NCBI GenBank assembly: GCA_007844125.1
Contig: CM017556.1
Coordinates: 23,467,454 to 23,531,453 of the forward strand
Length of the DNA stretch: 64,000 nt
Direction: 5' to 3'
Origin: Sinonovacula constricta
Taxonomy: Eukaryota > Mollusca > Bivalvia > Cardiida > Solecurtidae
Part shown: positions 1-13,479 of the stretch, piece by piece
Layout of the letters: each line of letters opens with the position of its first letter
Numbering within the stretch: the stretch's first letter is position 1
Notes under the pieces: generated by a model
What the model saw: only the letters and a program-made list of their open reading frames with translations
What the model was told of the DNA's origin: nothing
Database searches by the model: none
Made by a program: the position numbers and the translations under genes

Positions 1-2211
1 TTTTATATAACAAACAAAAAACAACACATGACTAGGCATCAAAACCTTTGGAACAGACGAACAACGCGTCTTAACAGGCCTTACTGCTCGAAAATGAAAT
101 GCAGCACAAAGAATACAGTGTACAAAAATGATGTTACAGTCATCTTACTTTTAAAGATGTTATTAAATTGTTTCCTGAGCTAATGAAGTTATATATATAT
201 GCCAGTAAACTATATTCTATTTTTTATTTATTCATTTGCATTGTGTTTAAATCTGACAAGGACATTTGTTGTTGTGTTTTAAATGAAAGAAAGTAATATG
301 TCATGTAAAGGATTAGATTGATAGAAATTTTTCCCCAACGTAATTGTAGTTCATGGATTGTTACCCGAAAATTTACTTCATAAATACGCTGTAGTTTGAT
401 TTTGAATCAACTATCTCTTAAAAATACCATAAAGTGTTATCTCTTTAAATAAAGTGATGGATAGCTATACGATTAATATTGCTTCAAACATCGATACATA
501 TAAATACGCCAGGGTCGCTAAGGAGAAAATGACATTCATTTACGTGTAACAAATTTGATCTGTTTCTGTATGTTTGTGTTTCTGTTTGTATGTATATAGG
601 TGGCGATATGTACCTGCGTTTACATCTGTCCATCATATTTATAAAATGGTCAAAGAAAGCACATATAAAATAGAGATATAAACGAACATGACAAATTCAA
701 CTTAAATGTTAGTAAATGACAAAATAATTGTCTGTAGCCACAACGTTTAATGACTTCCTTTTCTCAACGCATTTGGATTATATGCGGCAACAATTTGTCA
801 CCTATCATAGGTCAGATTTGCATTGCATACGCATGAAGGATTGACAGTCACCCAAAAATTGTCTCGTCCTGCTTGCACACAGGTACAATTGGGACAAACG
901 TTTCTGCAACTTAGTGTGGCTCCAATGTTAATGTTGAATCTGAAATTATTTTGTATAAGCCAACATTATGTGGACATTTGTATTGTATCTGTCAAAGCAA
1001 TGTAGAAAGGTAAAACAACAAAGACTGATATTGAACAGAATACAATGATTTCTGTTACACGACGGCGACAGAATGAAAAAATACAGCTGTGTTACCCTCT
1101 TATAAGTGATTAAATGTTTGAAATATTTATGTTCGATAGACAGGGGCCTTATTTTATCACAGAGTATTATGAAAAAGAAGTTATTATTTTAAATCTGTTT
1201 ATTGCTTTATTTACTAAGCAATAATTGCGGTCTTCCGCGTCAGTTTTATTCTGTTTTACCAGGTAATGGTGTTCACAGCTAACATGACAAGAAAATAAAC
1301 ACTTCACATGAAAAGCAATTTGCCAACGTCAATGTTCCTACGTTAAATTATACGTGTAATCTGAGCGTAAGAGCGTTAAATAATTACTAATGCTTCTTTT
1401 GAGCTGGATGTTCAATTAAGACATTTAACGACTGAAATGTTCGAGCAAATCGATTTAACCAGGCCAATAGTCTATTAAACATTTCCAAAGGCGCCAATTT
1501 ATAATGAGAACATTTACTGTTTTAAAGATATGCAAAGTTTTAACATTAAGATGGGTGTCGTTAATGTTAATTTTATTCTGAAATTTGTTAATTTCCCTGT
1601 GCATTTGTACGTAAAGGCCAATTTTGCCGTATGTTAACTGTCGTTTTTATAGTGTATTGTTATGCTATTTATATAGAGATATTTTTTTCTTTTATTTCGG
1701 TGTCGTTACATATATTACGCCGACGTTTATCTGTATCCGAGACTATTTATGACAGTATTTTTTTATTTCTGGTATTTTATTATGATTTGAATAACTTTTT
1801 GTTTGACAATTCAAAAAGGCTTAGAGTATTTCTGTGAATTAACAAAATCGTTTGTCACGTATATTTATGACGTCTCAACTCAAGGGCGCACACTGTATTA
1901 TTTATTATCCTTTCAGTTTAATATATATAATATTAAATCACTTTCATTATTTTTAAATTTACATTTCTCAAATGCTTGAAAAATATAGCGTTTTCAATTT
2001 GTACAATAAGGCTGAATGACAATATACTACACCATTATTGTCTTTTAAACTGTTAATATTGTTTAAGTTCAATTTAAAAGTATGTTATCAACGATAAGCC
2101 TTTGTGTGTGTGAAATATATTTACAAAGCTAAGTATTAAAGTATGAAAAGCTCTTAAACAGCTGTATGCACAGCACAGCAGGATAATAACCTTAAAATAC
2201 TTTGTAATGAA
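1..2211. other. AT-rich spacer, no gene seen
   Basis: Both strands hold only short, low-complexity open frames (60-76 codons) with hydrophobic, AT-driven composition. No recognisable domain, RNA gene or transposon end was found. Confidence 0.6.
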
Positions 2212-2590
2212 ACCATGTCCAATTACAAGTTCATTAAAGATATGAAAAAGAAGACCATGTTCAATTACAAGTTTATTAGGATATAAAAAGGAGACCATGT
2301 TCAATTACAAGTTTATTAAAGATATGAAAAAGAAGACCATGTTCAATTACAAGTTTATTAAAGATATGATAAAGAAGACCATGTTCAATTACAAGTTTAT
2401 TAAAGATATGAAAAAGAAGACCATGTTCAATTACTAGTTTATTAAAGATATGAAAAAGAAGACCATGTTCAATTACAAGTTTATTAAGATATGAAAAAGA
2501 ACACCATGTTCAATTACAAGTTTATTAAAGATATGAAAAAGAAGACCATGTTCAATTACAAGTTTATTAAAGATATGAAAAAGAAGACCA
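2212..2590. repeat. 42-bp minisatellite, nine units plus a partial
   Basis: The unit begins ACCATGTTCAATTACAAGTT and continues TATTAAAGATATGAAAAAGA. Starts fall at 2212, 2254, 2294, 2336, 2378, 2420, 2462, 2503 and 2545, with a broken unit at 2587. Spacing is 42 bp except for one 40-bp and one 41-bp step, so two units carry small deletions. Copies differ by only a few substitutions, which suggests recent expansion or homogenisation. The open frame at 2074-2304 on the minus strand is a by-product of the array. Confidence 0.95.
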
Positions 2591-5479
2591 TTCTTAACCA
2601 GATAAGCTAGCAATTCTATTCCTTTTAACCAATCGACCCGAAACCACTTAAAGCTTATTATTGCTACACCCTATATAGAATGCTCTTATTGAAATAAATA
2701 ATCGTTTCCCCGTAAACTGGAAAAGCAGGCGAATCCAATATTAAATGCATCATACAAGTGATGTATTACGTCCAGCAAACAATACGTCAATAGTTCGCCA
2801 AGCAATAAATAGAGTGCCAACCAGCTGCCAAGTCATATAATTGCAATGCCCTTTACTAGATTATCCTTGGTGTATCTCGCCTATATAAGTCCATGATGCT
2901 TATATACGCTTACAATTTTAGATGTTTTAGCAGCAAATGATCAGTTATTTTAACATTTTGGCTCTGCTTTTAGTATGTGCTCAAATTAAGGCACGCCTCC
3001 AATGCATTAGTACCGGGCTATAAACATGCTGCAGAATGAAGTAACCAAGAGAAGTTCCAATGATAATCACGTACAAAATATTTTCTTTTTTATTCGGACG
3101 TTGTTTGTAATAAGCATTTACAGTTACAGCAGGTGTATTAAACATCGTACATGGTACGTATTTGAATAGGTATCGTATTTGTACAGTTCATTTTAAAAGA
3201 TATATGTTGCAATGCGCATAGGAACTTCTAATATTTTCTTACTAGGAAAATGTTAATGAGAATTTTATGCCATACATCTGTACTATTAAGTATCTTTCTC
3301 AGCTTTCTGATAAGAAGTAAGGCTTTGATAAGGAGTAAAACTGATTTTCTTCTATTGCATTTAAATATAACAAAACAGACGCATTTTTTTAAATAAGCAA
3401 ATAGTGCACAGACAAGGTCAAGAAGTGTTGTGAATAAACACTACGTAAAAGCTTTCAACAGTTAATGATTAATTATGATTGAAACTTAGTTTCACTAAGT
3501 CTCTCGACTTATTGCGTCAATGCTTCTTTTTACAAATCGTTATTGTTGTCATTGTTTTAAAACGTTTAGCCTGATCTGTTCGAATTTTCCTTTAGCTACA
3601 AGCACAAATGCAAGAGGGAAAATATGATGATAATGTCGTTATCGCGATATTTGTTTTACATGAAACTGTATACCTTTGTTTATATTAACAATAGGAGTTT
3701 TAAAATGGCATTTTGATTGCAAAAAGTTGAATAATTTCATCTTCTTTTTCTAATGAGTTTAAAATATTTCAGGTCTTTTTAAAGTGGTCATGTGTTTGCA
3801 TTCATCTTTAAACAGATCAATTAAAACTTAATTTAAATCTGCCAGTTGGAACGGCATTAATGCATCTTGTTTCGTTTTTTGTGCCAAGAAGTCATCCAAG
3901 GGAAATAATTTCAATGACCTTATTTGAAACTTATTTCACTGAATATATGTCATGAAACGTCAATAAATGTAAATGTATTATAGTCATAGCAAGTTCAATG
4001 TTATGAACGTTTTACAAAATGTTCAATATGCGGGTAATTGCATGTAACAGCATAATACAATTCGCGTACATTGCGTATGTGTTGGCGGAATAGACGTTTG
4101 TAAACATTAAAACATTTATTAAGTATTTACATTAAATTTCGCCTCAAAGACTTTCTTTCATTATATTTATGTTCGATTTTTTCAAATGTTTCAGCTTGTT
4201 AGTTCACACATTATTACGAAAAAAAGTGTACAACAAAACGAAACAAAATGTATATCAATGAGAGGAATGAAAAGTTAACATATTAAAATTGAATGACTTA
4301 TTAAGACGTCTGAATTTTTAAACAAATTGTTAAATAAACGGTAAGGAAGGACAAGAGGTCAACTGCAAAATCTTATATAATGCAGTGTCCTTTCCTATTT
4401 TTCTTGCACAACAATATTAATTAAACAATTTTATAAACTTTAAAATGAAGCTAGAGCAAGTTTTAATAACACTTTACTCGTCACATCGCTCATATTCTTA
4501 TGCCGGGCCAACCCGAACAATGTATGCCTTGAAGCAAAGCGAATTACACAGACATTAAAAAGAATATTCTAGCATGACAATGAACTCAACGTTAATTCAT
4601 GAAGGCAGTGTTTCTCAACTTTTAATATAAAGGGCGCAAACCGGGTACCTAATTGAATTATAATGCCGACATTGCTGGTAAGATACATATTGCTTGATTG
4701 TAAACCTTTTTATTTAAATTTAATAAAAACTACTCCTGCCAAAGAATGTTGTTTGGGACATAAACAAGTAAGGTTGTGACGTAGCTTATTATATGTTATA
4801 CCACTTTGATTTTAAATGCATGTAATGTGACATCGCGTGATCCTATTTGGTTTGGTTGGATAGAACCTGGTGAAGTTACTGTTTCTTAAAAGTATGAATG
4901 CGAATAACGTTCTGCCAAAATTATAGATTTCGGCTATACGTATACACGTTAAGACAACATATTTTCATGTGGATTTGCTTTCCTGATTATTAACGCTCGT
5001 CACCATGTGGGGACCAAAAGGTGTGTGTGCTATTCTGATTGACATACAAATAATTGCCGTAGGGCGTCTTTTGCGCACGTTGCCTATCACTTCTTTTTGT
5101 TTGGATCACACTGACCTATTGCAAAGTAGATGCTTCTAGAATAGGCATATGAACACAGAATCAATTGTAAAAAGCAGCCTCTCTGTCGCATTGTTATAAT
5201 TCTAGTCAGAAACAAACAACTCACTAAATTATGCTGTCAACGGAAACCAGTTAAAATAAAATGTTTTCAAATCACACTTTCACCGACAGTAACCGCATCC
5301 AGTTTTACTTTCTTGTCTTCCAAATCCAAATATATTGTGGCACTAATTTGCCAATGGCCACATGACATGTATTACAAAAGAATAAGTAAGAAGATTTCCT
5401 CAATTTATCATTTCAAACGTATTTACATTTTGTGTTTACATTCTGTCAATATAATTTCCGACCGACTAAGTCGTTGCCC
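2591..5479. other. AT-rich spacer, no gene seen
   Basis: No open frame of coding-like composition, no tandem repeat and no RNA-like box was found. A 60-codon frame at 5313-5495 (+) lies next to the mariner relic and looks spurious. Confidence 0.55.
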
Positions 5480-6000
5480 CCCATCTCCGTTATAATTCCT
5501 TAAAACACGTTGGTAGGCGACACTTGTCCATGTCCCCATTACTGCGTTCATGGCCTATATAACTGGGTTCAAATCGACACAGCGTATTCATTGATGATGT
5601 TTCTTCAATTTTGGAAAGAAATTCATAGTCAGGAGGGCTCAAGTCTGGACTATAAGTTGGGTGTTTTAGAACTTCCCATTGGTACTCGTCGAATACGACC
5701 TTTAAAGTAGCAGCTTTGTGTGATGTGGCGCTGAAATGAAGAATTAACGGCGTCATCCTTCATAATTCAAGGCGCTTGCGGCGTAATGTTGACCGTAGAC
5801 CATTCCTCAAACATGACTCGTAATATTCTTTATTCACCTTTGTCCCATATGGAACTACAGTTCGAAGGACCTAATCCAACTTTCGTTTATTGCTACAATG
5901 CATTTCATCATGTTTTCATACTGTATCATACACATCTGAGTAAATGGGGAGAGCATATTTCCAGCCAATGTTTTTTTGTGTTTTTGTTTTTTAGTTTTTT
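5480..6000 (-). pseudogene. mariner-like transposase relic (D,D34D family)
   Basis: Read on the minus strand, two frames together recall a mariner transposase core. In the first (about 5855-5920), VAINESWI matches the family's GDE(S/T)W first-aspartate block, with N in place of D at about 5887. In the second (5490-5756), ILHFSATSH matches the DNA(R)PH second block with F in place of D, and HPTYSPDLSPPDY matches the third block with its last D intact. Exactly 34 residues separate the second and third positions, the mariner spacing. The first two positions are only about 51 codons apart, against about 92 in intact members, so there is an internal deletion. Stops and frame changes lie between the blocks and near the C-terminus. 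Two of three catalytic positions are lost, so this copy is dead. No terminal inverted repeats were found. Confidence 0.85.
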
Positions 6001-6835
6001 TGACAAAAAGTGCGGGACCCACCTTTGATACAAACGACAATGATGAATGGATTTAATCTTTCTCCCCTGTAAAAAGGATTTAGATTAAGACTAATAGAAA
6101 AGAGTGATAAAAGTCTACCGCTGATTCAATACTAACACAAGATGTGGGTTGCAAAGTTTACATCACGGGGCTAGTTCCAGAAAAAAAGAATATTTCGAAT
6201 GAAAAAACACATTCAGCTAAGATTCTTCCGAAGAATATATTCTCATCAGACAGCGATTTACCAGCTGTGCCTTTTTGTTAAACCTATTTGCTTTTTACTG
6301 CTATTAGTATGTTCAATTGTATATTTGTTACCACAGCCAAATATATTAATAGTTAAACTAATTGACAAAAAAACAAATTGAAGCTTTGACATTGTTTTTC
6401 TGTGCAACATTTCGTTCAAGTGTTTTGGTCATAAAAAGAATTTGACTTGCATGTCTGTACCTAGTGCTACATTCACCTATTTTGATATGCTAACATTGTC
6501 ATTTGTTTTTCATATCTTGTAAAGTTGACAACTGACGACACTTATTATCGCGGGCCAATATCGGTCAGAATTACTAATGCGATATTTGTATTGATACAAA
6601 ATAATCGATATTCGATATATTATATAGTTATTAAAACTTTCGTGTAAGTGCCTATTATTGTTTCACCAGTTAATAATCTTTTGCAAACACATTAACATTT
6701 AAAACTCTGTTCGATAACTTTGGCCCAGCCTACAAAAAGTGAGTTGTTTCTATCACCATTAAAAGGAAATCATGGCATCTGCAGTACCTTTATGTTTATG
6801 GCAGTTCGTTTTAGAAAAAAATGTTTGTTTACGGG
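6001..6835. other. AT-rich spacer
   Basis: Contains only short frames (6199-6381 and 6720-6974 on the plus strand) without recognisable domains. The end of the second frame overlaps the SINE tail fragment. Confidence 0.55.
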
Positions 6836-6873
6836 GTTTATCGTTCCACCAACAGTATTTCCGAAAGAATTGT
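6836..6873 (-). repeat. SINE 3'-tail fragment
   Basis: GGGTTTATCGTTCCACCAAC followed by AGTATTTC matches the 3' tail of the complete SINE at 12224-12546 (GGGTTTATCGTCCCACCAAC, then AGTATTTC) with one mismatch. Neither the body nor the tRNA-like head is recognisable upstream, so this is either a heavily 5'-truncated copy or an independent use of the same tail. Confidence 0.6.
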
Positions 6874-9800
6874 GTTCCCAGGTATTAAGCATATATTCAT
6901 GTGCTTCTGATGTGGCCAGAGAATTCACAAATTATTCTGATTTACGAAAAAATAATAGGTTTTATTTTATGTAATGTCATCGTCATTTCATATTCCTTAT
7001 GATTTCATTTTCATTATCAATCATGAAATCTCCAGAAAGGTCTTGGTTCTATCATTATTTTATAAAATTTGCAAAAAAAGATCATTTTTTGTGTATTTTA
7101 TATAACCATCACCTTCCCAGAAGGGCAATTTCTTAAATTATCCAACATGAGACTAGCGAAAACAGTTTTTATAAGTAACTCAATTGGCATTTCGACGGGG
7201 AACATAGTCAAATTAAATACCGGAAGTCAATTTCTTCTGCAATAAAATCTTAGGAATATGTAACAAATAATGCGTAAAAGAAAGAAATTAAACATGTATT
7301 TTTATATTCTTCGCAAAAAGAAAAGTGAAACAAATAACAAAACGCTATTTTTGCCGATTTCGCCTCACCACTTCACATGTGTCGGTCACCATGCAGTAAA
7401 CGGTCACTGTAGGGCCTCCACACACAATTTGTTATTTAACTGTCGTTAGATCAGCGTTCACGTGTTTTCTGCGACCAGCGGTCAGCTTGATTTGGACAAA
7501 TCCTCCTTTAACTGACTCCTAATTTGCGGCCAGTTAGCGTGTGCAAATCATTAGTTGTAGTCACGCAATAAATGTGTGATTGCTGATGCTCTTGTTCCCC
7601 ACCAACTTGTCAACATTATCACTAACAGTCCCGATATCGTAATCAACATAGGTTCCTAGATATCATCCATTTGGTGGTCGGAGCAAAGAAAGTGTCTCAG
7701 TGAATATCTTTTCAGCATAAATGGAAGTAAAACGGGTAGCAAAAGCGTTTTTTTTGCGCAAGACCACTTACCAACTTTACTCGACTATATGTGCATGAAA
7801 TTGTTGCAGTTTCGGTTATTGTTTTTACAAACCTTGTTTAAATGTTGTTCTTGTTTTTCTTTGTCCAAAAACACACTTCTTTCAGTCTGAGTTAAAGAAA
7901 GGTTAAAAACGTGAACCATCCAAACATTGGCTGGCCGAATATATGCACACTTTTCAGCGATATGTGGAACTACAATTTGACGAAGACTTATTTACACTCG
8001 ATATAAATTTGACTTGAAACCTTTAAATTGGTATGATTTGTACTGTTGGTTACCAAACTACTAATAATGGAGCAATATTCTATTTAATTTTGTGATTCAC
8101 TTCTGATATTCTGAATCATAGGTTGACATTCCATAAGCAATTATGTTGTAGTACTAATTATTACTATAACTATGAGTAATAAAACAGTACTTTGCAGTAG
8201 AACTACATTTAAAGTCATGCGTTTTATGCACATACATCTATTTACATATTCGCAGGCAAATTCTAATGTCATATTTTGTGTTTAGCAGCCAATTTGTCTG
8301 AAGTGGCACATTTAAGGCTGTCCCTTAGGTGGCTGCTTAATACAAGTTTGACAAAAATAACAGTAACATATGTTCTTATTGTATAAAGTTGTCTCGCCCT
8401 AAATACTAAATAAGCACATGCAGCATTTATAAAATGGGTTTCAAGTGGAACATTTTTAAGACTTTCTTAAACTTACTTTATAACGTTCTTTTCCAACTTG
8501 TTTTAAGAGCTTGACAGAAAACTTGACATAAAATAGTCACATGCCAGGAGAGGTAATGTTGCTGACGTCAACGATCCAATCAAATAATTAGTCGCGGATA
8601 TTGGTGTTAAGGGGGCTCAATAATTTAAACGCCTTATTAGCTTCTACAAGAAATAACGCTGTTGACAGCTAACTACTTTACGGTGATGTTACTTTTTTCG
8701 TCGGTGCTTTGGTATCATAACACCAAACATGGCATCTAGTAAGAAAGACAGCAGCAACACTGGAAACCGGATTTGCTAGAAGGAATGACTTTAAATCTCT
8801 ACATCAGTTACGTCGTTTAGATATAGAAATTCGCATTTGTATCAGATTACAAGAACGATAGAAAGTTTACATTGCTTTCTCTTGCACAAAAGATTTAAAG
8901 TTGTTTCCAAGAATTTAGTAAACGGCACTCCAATGCCTTTTCAAGAGTACAGCGATCTTTAAAAATGTGTCATTTTCAATACTTTTATCTTCCTTTCCGT
9001 TTTTTAAGGATTTTAGATTTTACATTTGTATTAATTACATGCAATCATTATCCTTCCATGTCTGTATTGCAACAATACAAATTTTGTATTGCTATCTCAA
9101 ACTGTATGTCCTAATCATCTCTTAAGTAAATATCTAACCGCTATTTCTTACATTTTCGCTTTTGCAAATCAATATGCAAAAGAATTACTGCAGTAAACTA
9201 AAGTATTACAACTGTTAACACAATAGTGGTTTACATATGTCTTATTAAGTTAAGAAAACTTAAAATCTTCAGTACATATATAACCATTTTTAAGATTATA
9301 ATATGAAACAATGCTGTGAAATGGGTTTGTGTAAAGGAATTTACTTGATGGATTGCAAAGTAAATGTCTTTAAAAAAAAGAAAAACCTGAAAAGAAAACC
9401 TGTCAACGCGCCTGGTTTGTAATTGAAATTGAAGATCAGAAAAGAAAGACAATGACGGATGACTTCTCAAATGCTGAAAGCCAGTCGTTGATTGAAGTTT
9501 GTTATAATTTTGCGATCTGGGCCTTGTATAGGTATGAATTTTATATGCAGCGGAAACAATAAGTTAGGTGTAGCAACCAGCATTTGGGGGATACTACATA
9601 TATAACAATACGGTTATTTGTGTCTTTATATTAAGGCATTTAAGCTGCATTGTGTATGTTTAAATTGAGTTTAAGCTAAAACATCTTTCAAAAAAGTACA
9701 ATAAACAGTAAATGGAAATTCAGACACATGAAAATACAATTCATATTCTAATACAAAGCGCCAAGTATCAAACGGCAATGTCTATTTTAAAGTTTTAAAT

Positions 9801-12209
9801 AAAGCAGGGGTTATTGAAATGAGTCAATATAGGTATTTCAGAATAAGAAACCAATATGATTTTTTTGTTGGTGAAACGCATAAAATTACAAAAACATATA
9901 CATGAAAGAGACATAACAGCTTCAAAATAATATGTGTGGAAAAATCATCAAGTATTTTATTGTCGAAAAAATGTTGTTTTCTTTGGTTTCCTCTGTTCAG
10001 AGGAAATGGATTATCATGCACCGTGATTATACATTCTTATTAAAATTTGAGATATGATTCGCATTGCGTCTACAGTACATGTCAACACGTTTTTTTTCAA
10101 GCATTTACAGTCACGGTGCGGATTTTTATATTAGAAAGAAAGTGATTAAATGAGGCTTGTCGAAATAACAACATCATGGGTAGCGATTACGTTTTCAACT
10201 CGTTTGTTAAATTAATGCTTAATTTAGCACGTGATATACATTATAAATTGTACAGATAACAGTGGTTTACCTGATAAACATAGCTCTTTGATTCTTGGTC
10301 TCAAAAACAGTTTCAATACATGCATGCAGCATTGATCTTACAAAACCTCACAACCTACATATACTTTTTACAAATGCAGAAAAAATGTCTTTAACAATAA
10401 TGCAGTCATTTCACTTCTCCTGAACCAAAATGTATTATAGAAATATACAGTTAAGTTAAGACTTTGGTAGGAATACATACCTTTTAATTTTAGCTGATTT
10501 CACAAATTATTGCTTATTTCAAGAGATTTAACCATCTTCTATCAATGATCACACGGCCATTGGTTAATTTGATTTATAAGGAATTACAATGACATCTGGC
10601 GTCCTTCCGCCTTATTAAATACTTTTTGTACTTAGATTCGTAAAATGGTAACTGAAACATTCTGCATTTAAGTTGAACTGACACTTGGTGAGTAGATTTA
10701 AGGAAAGCGATGCCTTTGTCATGTAGATGGAAAAAAGAATTTATCACAAATATTACATGATAGCCAACACGAACATTATTCAACGTGACAATTCAAATCT
10801 TCTTAACAGCTATACGTACTTTCAGAAATTTCATCAAGACACGAACATGGTAACTTCTGTAGGAATATTTTCAATTACAAAGGGTTAGGTCAATTACCTG
10901 AACTGTCTTACTCAAAGAAAGTAACAGGTGTTCCAGTCATGTCATGTGACGTTATCGTAACACCGTCTTATATTATTGCCTTTTGGTGTAATATCGCAAT
11001 TTCTTAAATTCTTTGGCAGGCTTGTTGTTATTGCCGTGTATATGTAGAGGTTAAAAAAGAAGCCTAGAATAGATGACCATTCTGAACATAAAATCCAACA
11101 TGATTAATGGAAGGTTACAAAAATAATGATACATTTCAACACGCCATTTCTTCAAATATAATTGGTGTATACACACGGGAGCGATGAATATAGATGTAAA
11201 CTGTTGGGACTGTGTATTAAGATCGATATTATAGGGTGCATATCCATAATAAGTAAACCAATAATGTCACAATAAAACTAAGTTACTTGAGCAGATCATG
11301 GGTTGGTTTAAACATACTTTATTGCCAAATATTTGCCCTAGAATCATTTACAAGAAGCACAGCCAAGCTGGTTGAGTAACAAGTTTACTTAACTTCGATT
11401 ATGCTCTTGTAAAGTCAACGCACCCGGTATTCACAAGCGGTTATCCATCCAAGTGGTAATCGGGTTCACGTTGCTTAACTTCGGTGACGGGTGGGAAAGA
11501 GACCGTGTTTGTAATTCGAAATGGCCATAGACGTCATGATAACAAGCATGTAAAATAAATAAAGCTTATAAACAACCATAACACCGTGTGTTTAAGAATT
11601 CTTACCAAAATATAGTTTACGTGAAAGAAATCTCGGTTTTCCATTTATTCGAAAGGATGTCGCGCTACCTTTAAACATAAATTTGGGTAGGGCGGGGTTG
11701 CCAAAACTTGCTTCACATTTAGCTGTTACATAGTTAAGTACTAGAGTGTTAGTTAAGAACTGATCAGTATTTCTATCGTAATTGACTGTTTAAGTAAGTT
11801 CATATGCAATGGAAGCAGGCGAAGTAATGAATCAAATAACGTTAAACTGTTCTACAATTTAACATAAACTCCATTTCGTTGTTCATCTATATTTAACCAT
11901 TATAATGGAGGAATTGGACTGATAATATTTAAAAGAGTTACCAAAATTGTGCTACATACATCCATTCTACATTATATTGTATAAATGTAAAACTTTTGTT
12001 GATAGCTAATCAATTAAAGGAAGTAACATGTTTAAACTTAAAGTATACACAAATAAAGTTTTATCAAAACAAACAGAAAATGCGCTAATAATTTATTTTT
12101 TTATCTGCCAAAACAAAATGCAAAATCTTTACCGGAACTAGTCTTGTGTGTATGACTGAACTAAATTTGTAAACACATTTTTACAGAGCGATCCTGGAAG
12201 GCGCTTAAT
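6874..12209. other. AT-rich spacer, no convincing gene
   Basis: Frames at 9231-9470, 9824-10021 and 10574-10783 (all minus) are short, unrecognised and AT-driven. 7375-7560 and 8540-8780 are somewhat richer in G+C than their surroundings. The second holds a possible promoter-like cluster, listed separately. Confidence 0.5.
8563..8731 (+). promoter_or_regulatory. CRE and CCAAT motifs upstream of an ATG with a donor-like site
   Basis: A perfect palindromic CRE (TGACGTCA, 8563-8570) is followed by CCAAT (8576-8580). About 150 bp later comes ATG at 8729 in the context AAACATGGCATCTAGTAAGA. The A preceding GTAAGA could be the last base of a short first coding exon, because GTAAGA is a fair splice donor. 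Without splicing, the frame closes after 16 codons. Each motif is short enough to occur by chance and no downstream exon was identified, so the promoter reading is speculative. Confidence 0.15.
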
Positions 12210-12560
12210 GTATATTGGGTTTTTGTTTGTTTATGTTTGTTTATTGGGTTTATCGTCCCACCAACAGTATTTCAGTTATCTGGAGACGGTGTCCACTTGA
12301 AGCAGATATAGTGCAGCCTTCACTGTGTATAGCATGCCCTGAACACCTGACTTGATACCACACCCAGTCACATTATCCTGACACCTGGCCAACCAGTCGT
12401 GGAACTACCCTTATATTTGCCTGAGCGTTAGCAAGGGAGCTATACAACTACCATTTTTAACGACTTTGGTATGTCGCGGCACGGGATCGAACCCGGAGCC
12501 TCCCGTACCTGGAGCCGACGCTCTACCGAGTGCGCTACCAGGTCCGGTATATTGGGTTTT
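12210..12560 (-). mobile_element. complete tRNA-derived SINE with 14-bp target-site duplication
   Basis: On the minus strand the element runs from 12546 to 12224. The head has a tRNA-type A box (TAGCGCACTCGG, complement of 12526-12537) and a B box (GGTTCGATCCC, complement of 12483-12493), the internal RNA polymerase III promoter. A body follows containing GTCAGGATAATGTGACTGGG. It ends in the tail TGGTGGGACGATAAACCCA and a short A-rich (ATAAACAA) stretch. The sequence GTATATTGGGTTTT is repeated exactly at 12210-12223 and 12547-12560, which marks a target-primed insertion that is probably fairly recent. The body resembles the conserved central domain reported in molluscan SINEs (Nin-DC/Meta type). 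That identification is from memory. Confidence 0.92.
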
Positions 12561-13479
12561 CACCACACGTGAGGAATATAAAAAGTAAAAGTATAACAAT
12601 AGTATATAATAAATTTATTTTCAAAGTAGTATTACTAGTTAAATCTTTTCTGACAATAAATAAAAGAAAAGCCACAAAATGAACAACACATGGCCTGATT
12701 TACTGTATAGCATTAGTATAACACCCGTTAGACAATAGATAAACGGAACAATGAACAAATTCATAAAAAACATACAGCTAGAAAGAGTATTTGTTACTAT
12801 TTTAACTTGATTTATATTTGCCTTAACATATAAACCAATCTTTACCTAACTTTACATTCGTTTACTGAGTTGAAACATGCGGTCTGTAACCCATCAACGG
12901 TCCAAAGAAAAACGCAAGTCAGTATTCAATATAGCATAGCTGTTGTGTGTCTAAATGTAAAGAGTACTTGCAAAAACGAAAACAAAGCGATTGTTTTGGC
13001 CCTAAACAACAATACAACAAGCCAGTACAGCATTATGCAGACTTAACTGGCTAACAAAACAATTGTGATATTGAACACCAATTCTTTCATTGTCAAACTG
13101 GTTTATCCATACAGAAAAAACTATATAAGTGTTAATATGTGTTGATTTCGTTCCCATATTCGTTGTCTTAGAGACACTTATTTTCTTTGCGGTCACATTC
13201 ACCATTAAGGGTCTCGTTGTTTTTTACGTATCGGTAATACATATTGATTAGGAAATAATATTTTCCATATGAATTTTGTACTAAATATCTTTTAGGTCAC
13301 GAAACATCGGGTATCAAGTGGTGTCAAGTATAAAAATGTGTGATGCAGATGAAATGACGGACAATATCAGAAGGCAAAAGGGCCATTACGGATTACACTC
13401 CGGAGGGCATTCTATTGCTATGTTGACAACTTCTTAAAGACACAAGACAAGCAGTTGTTTAGTGTGAGTATATATATAA
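12561..13479. other. AT-rich spacer, no gene seen
   Basis: One 67-codon minus-strand frame (13002-13205) has no recognisable features. Nothing else was noted. Confidence 0.5.

Noticed and set aside
2212..2590. CRISPR array
   Set aside because: The units are contiguous copies with no unique spacers, and the window is eukaryotic.
12480..12546. Functional tRNA gene (A and B boxes present)
   Set aside because: The boxes belong to the head of a SINE with body, tail and target duplication. The same arrangement recurs at 38811-39057.
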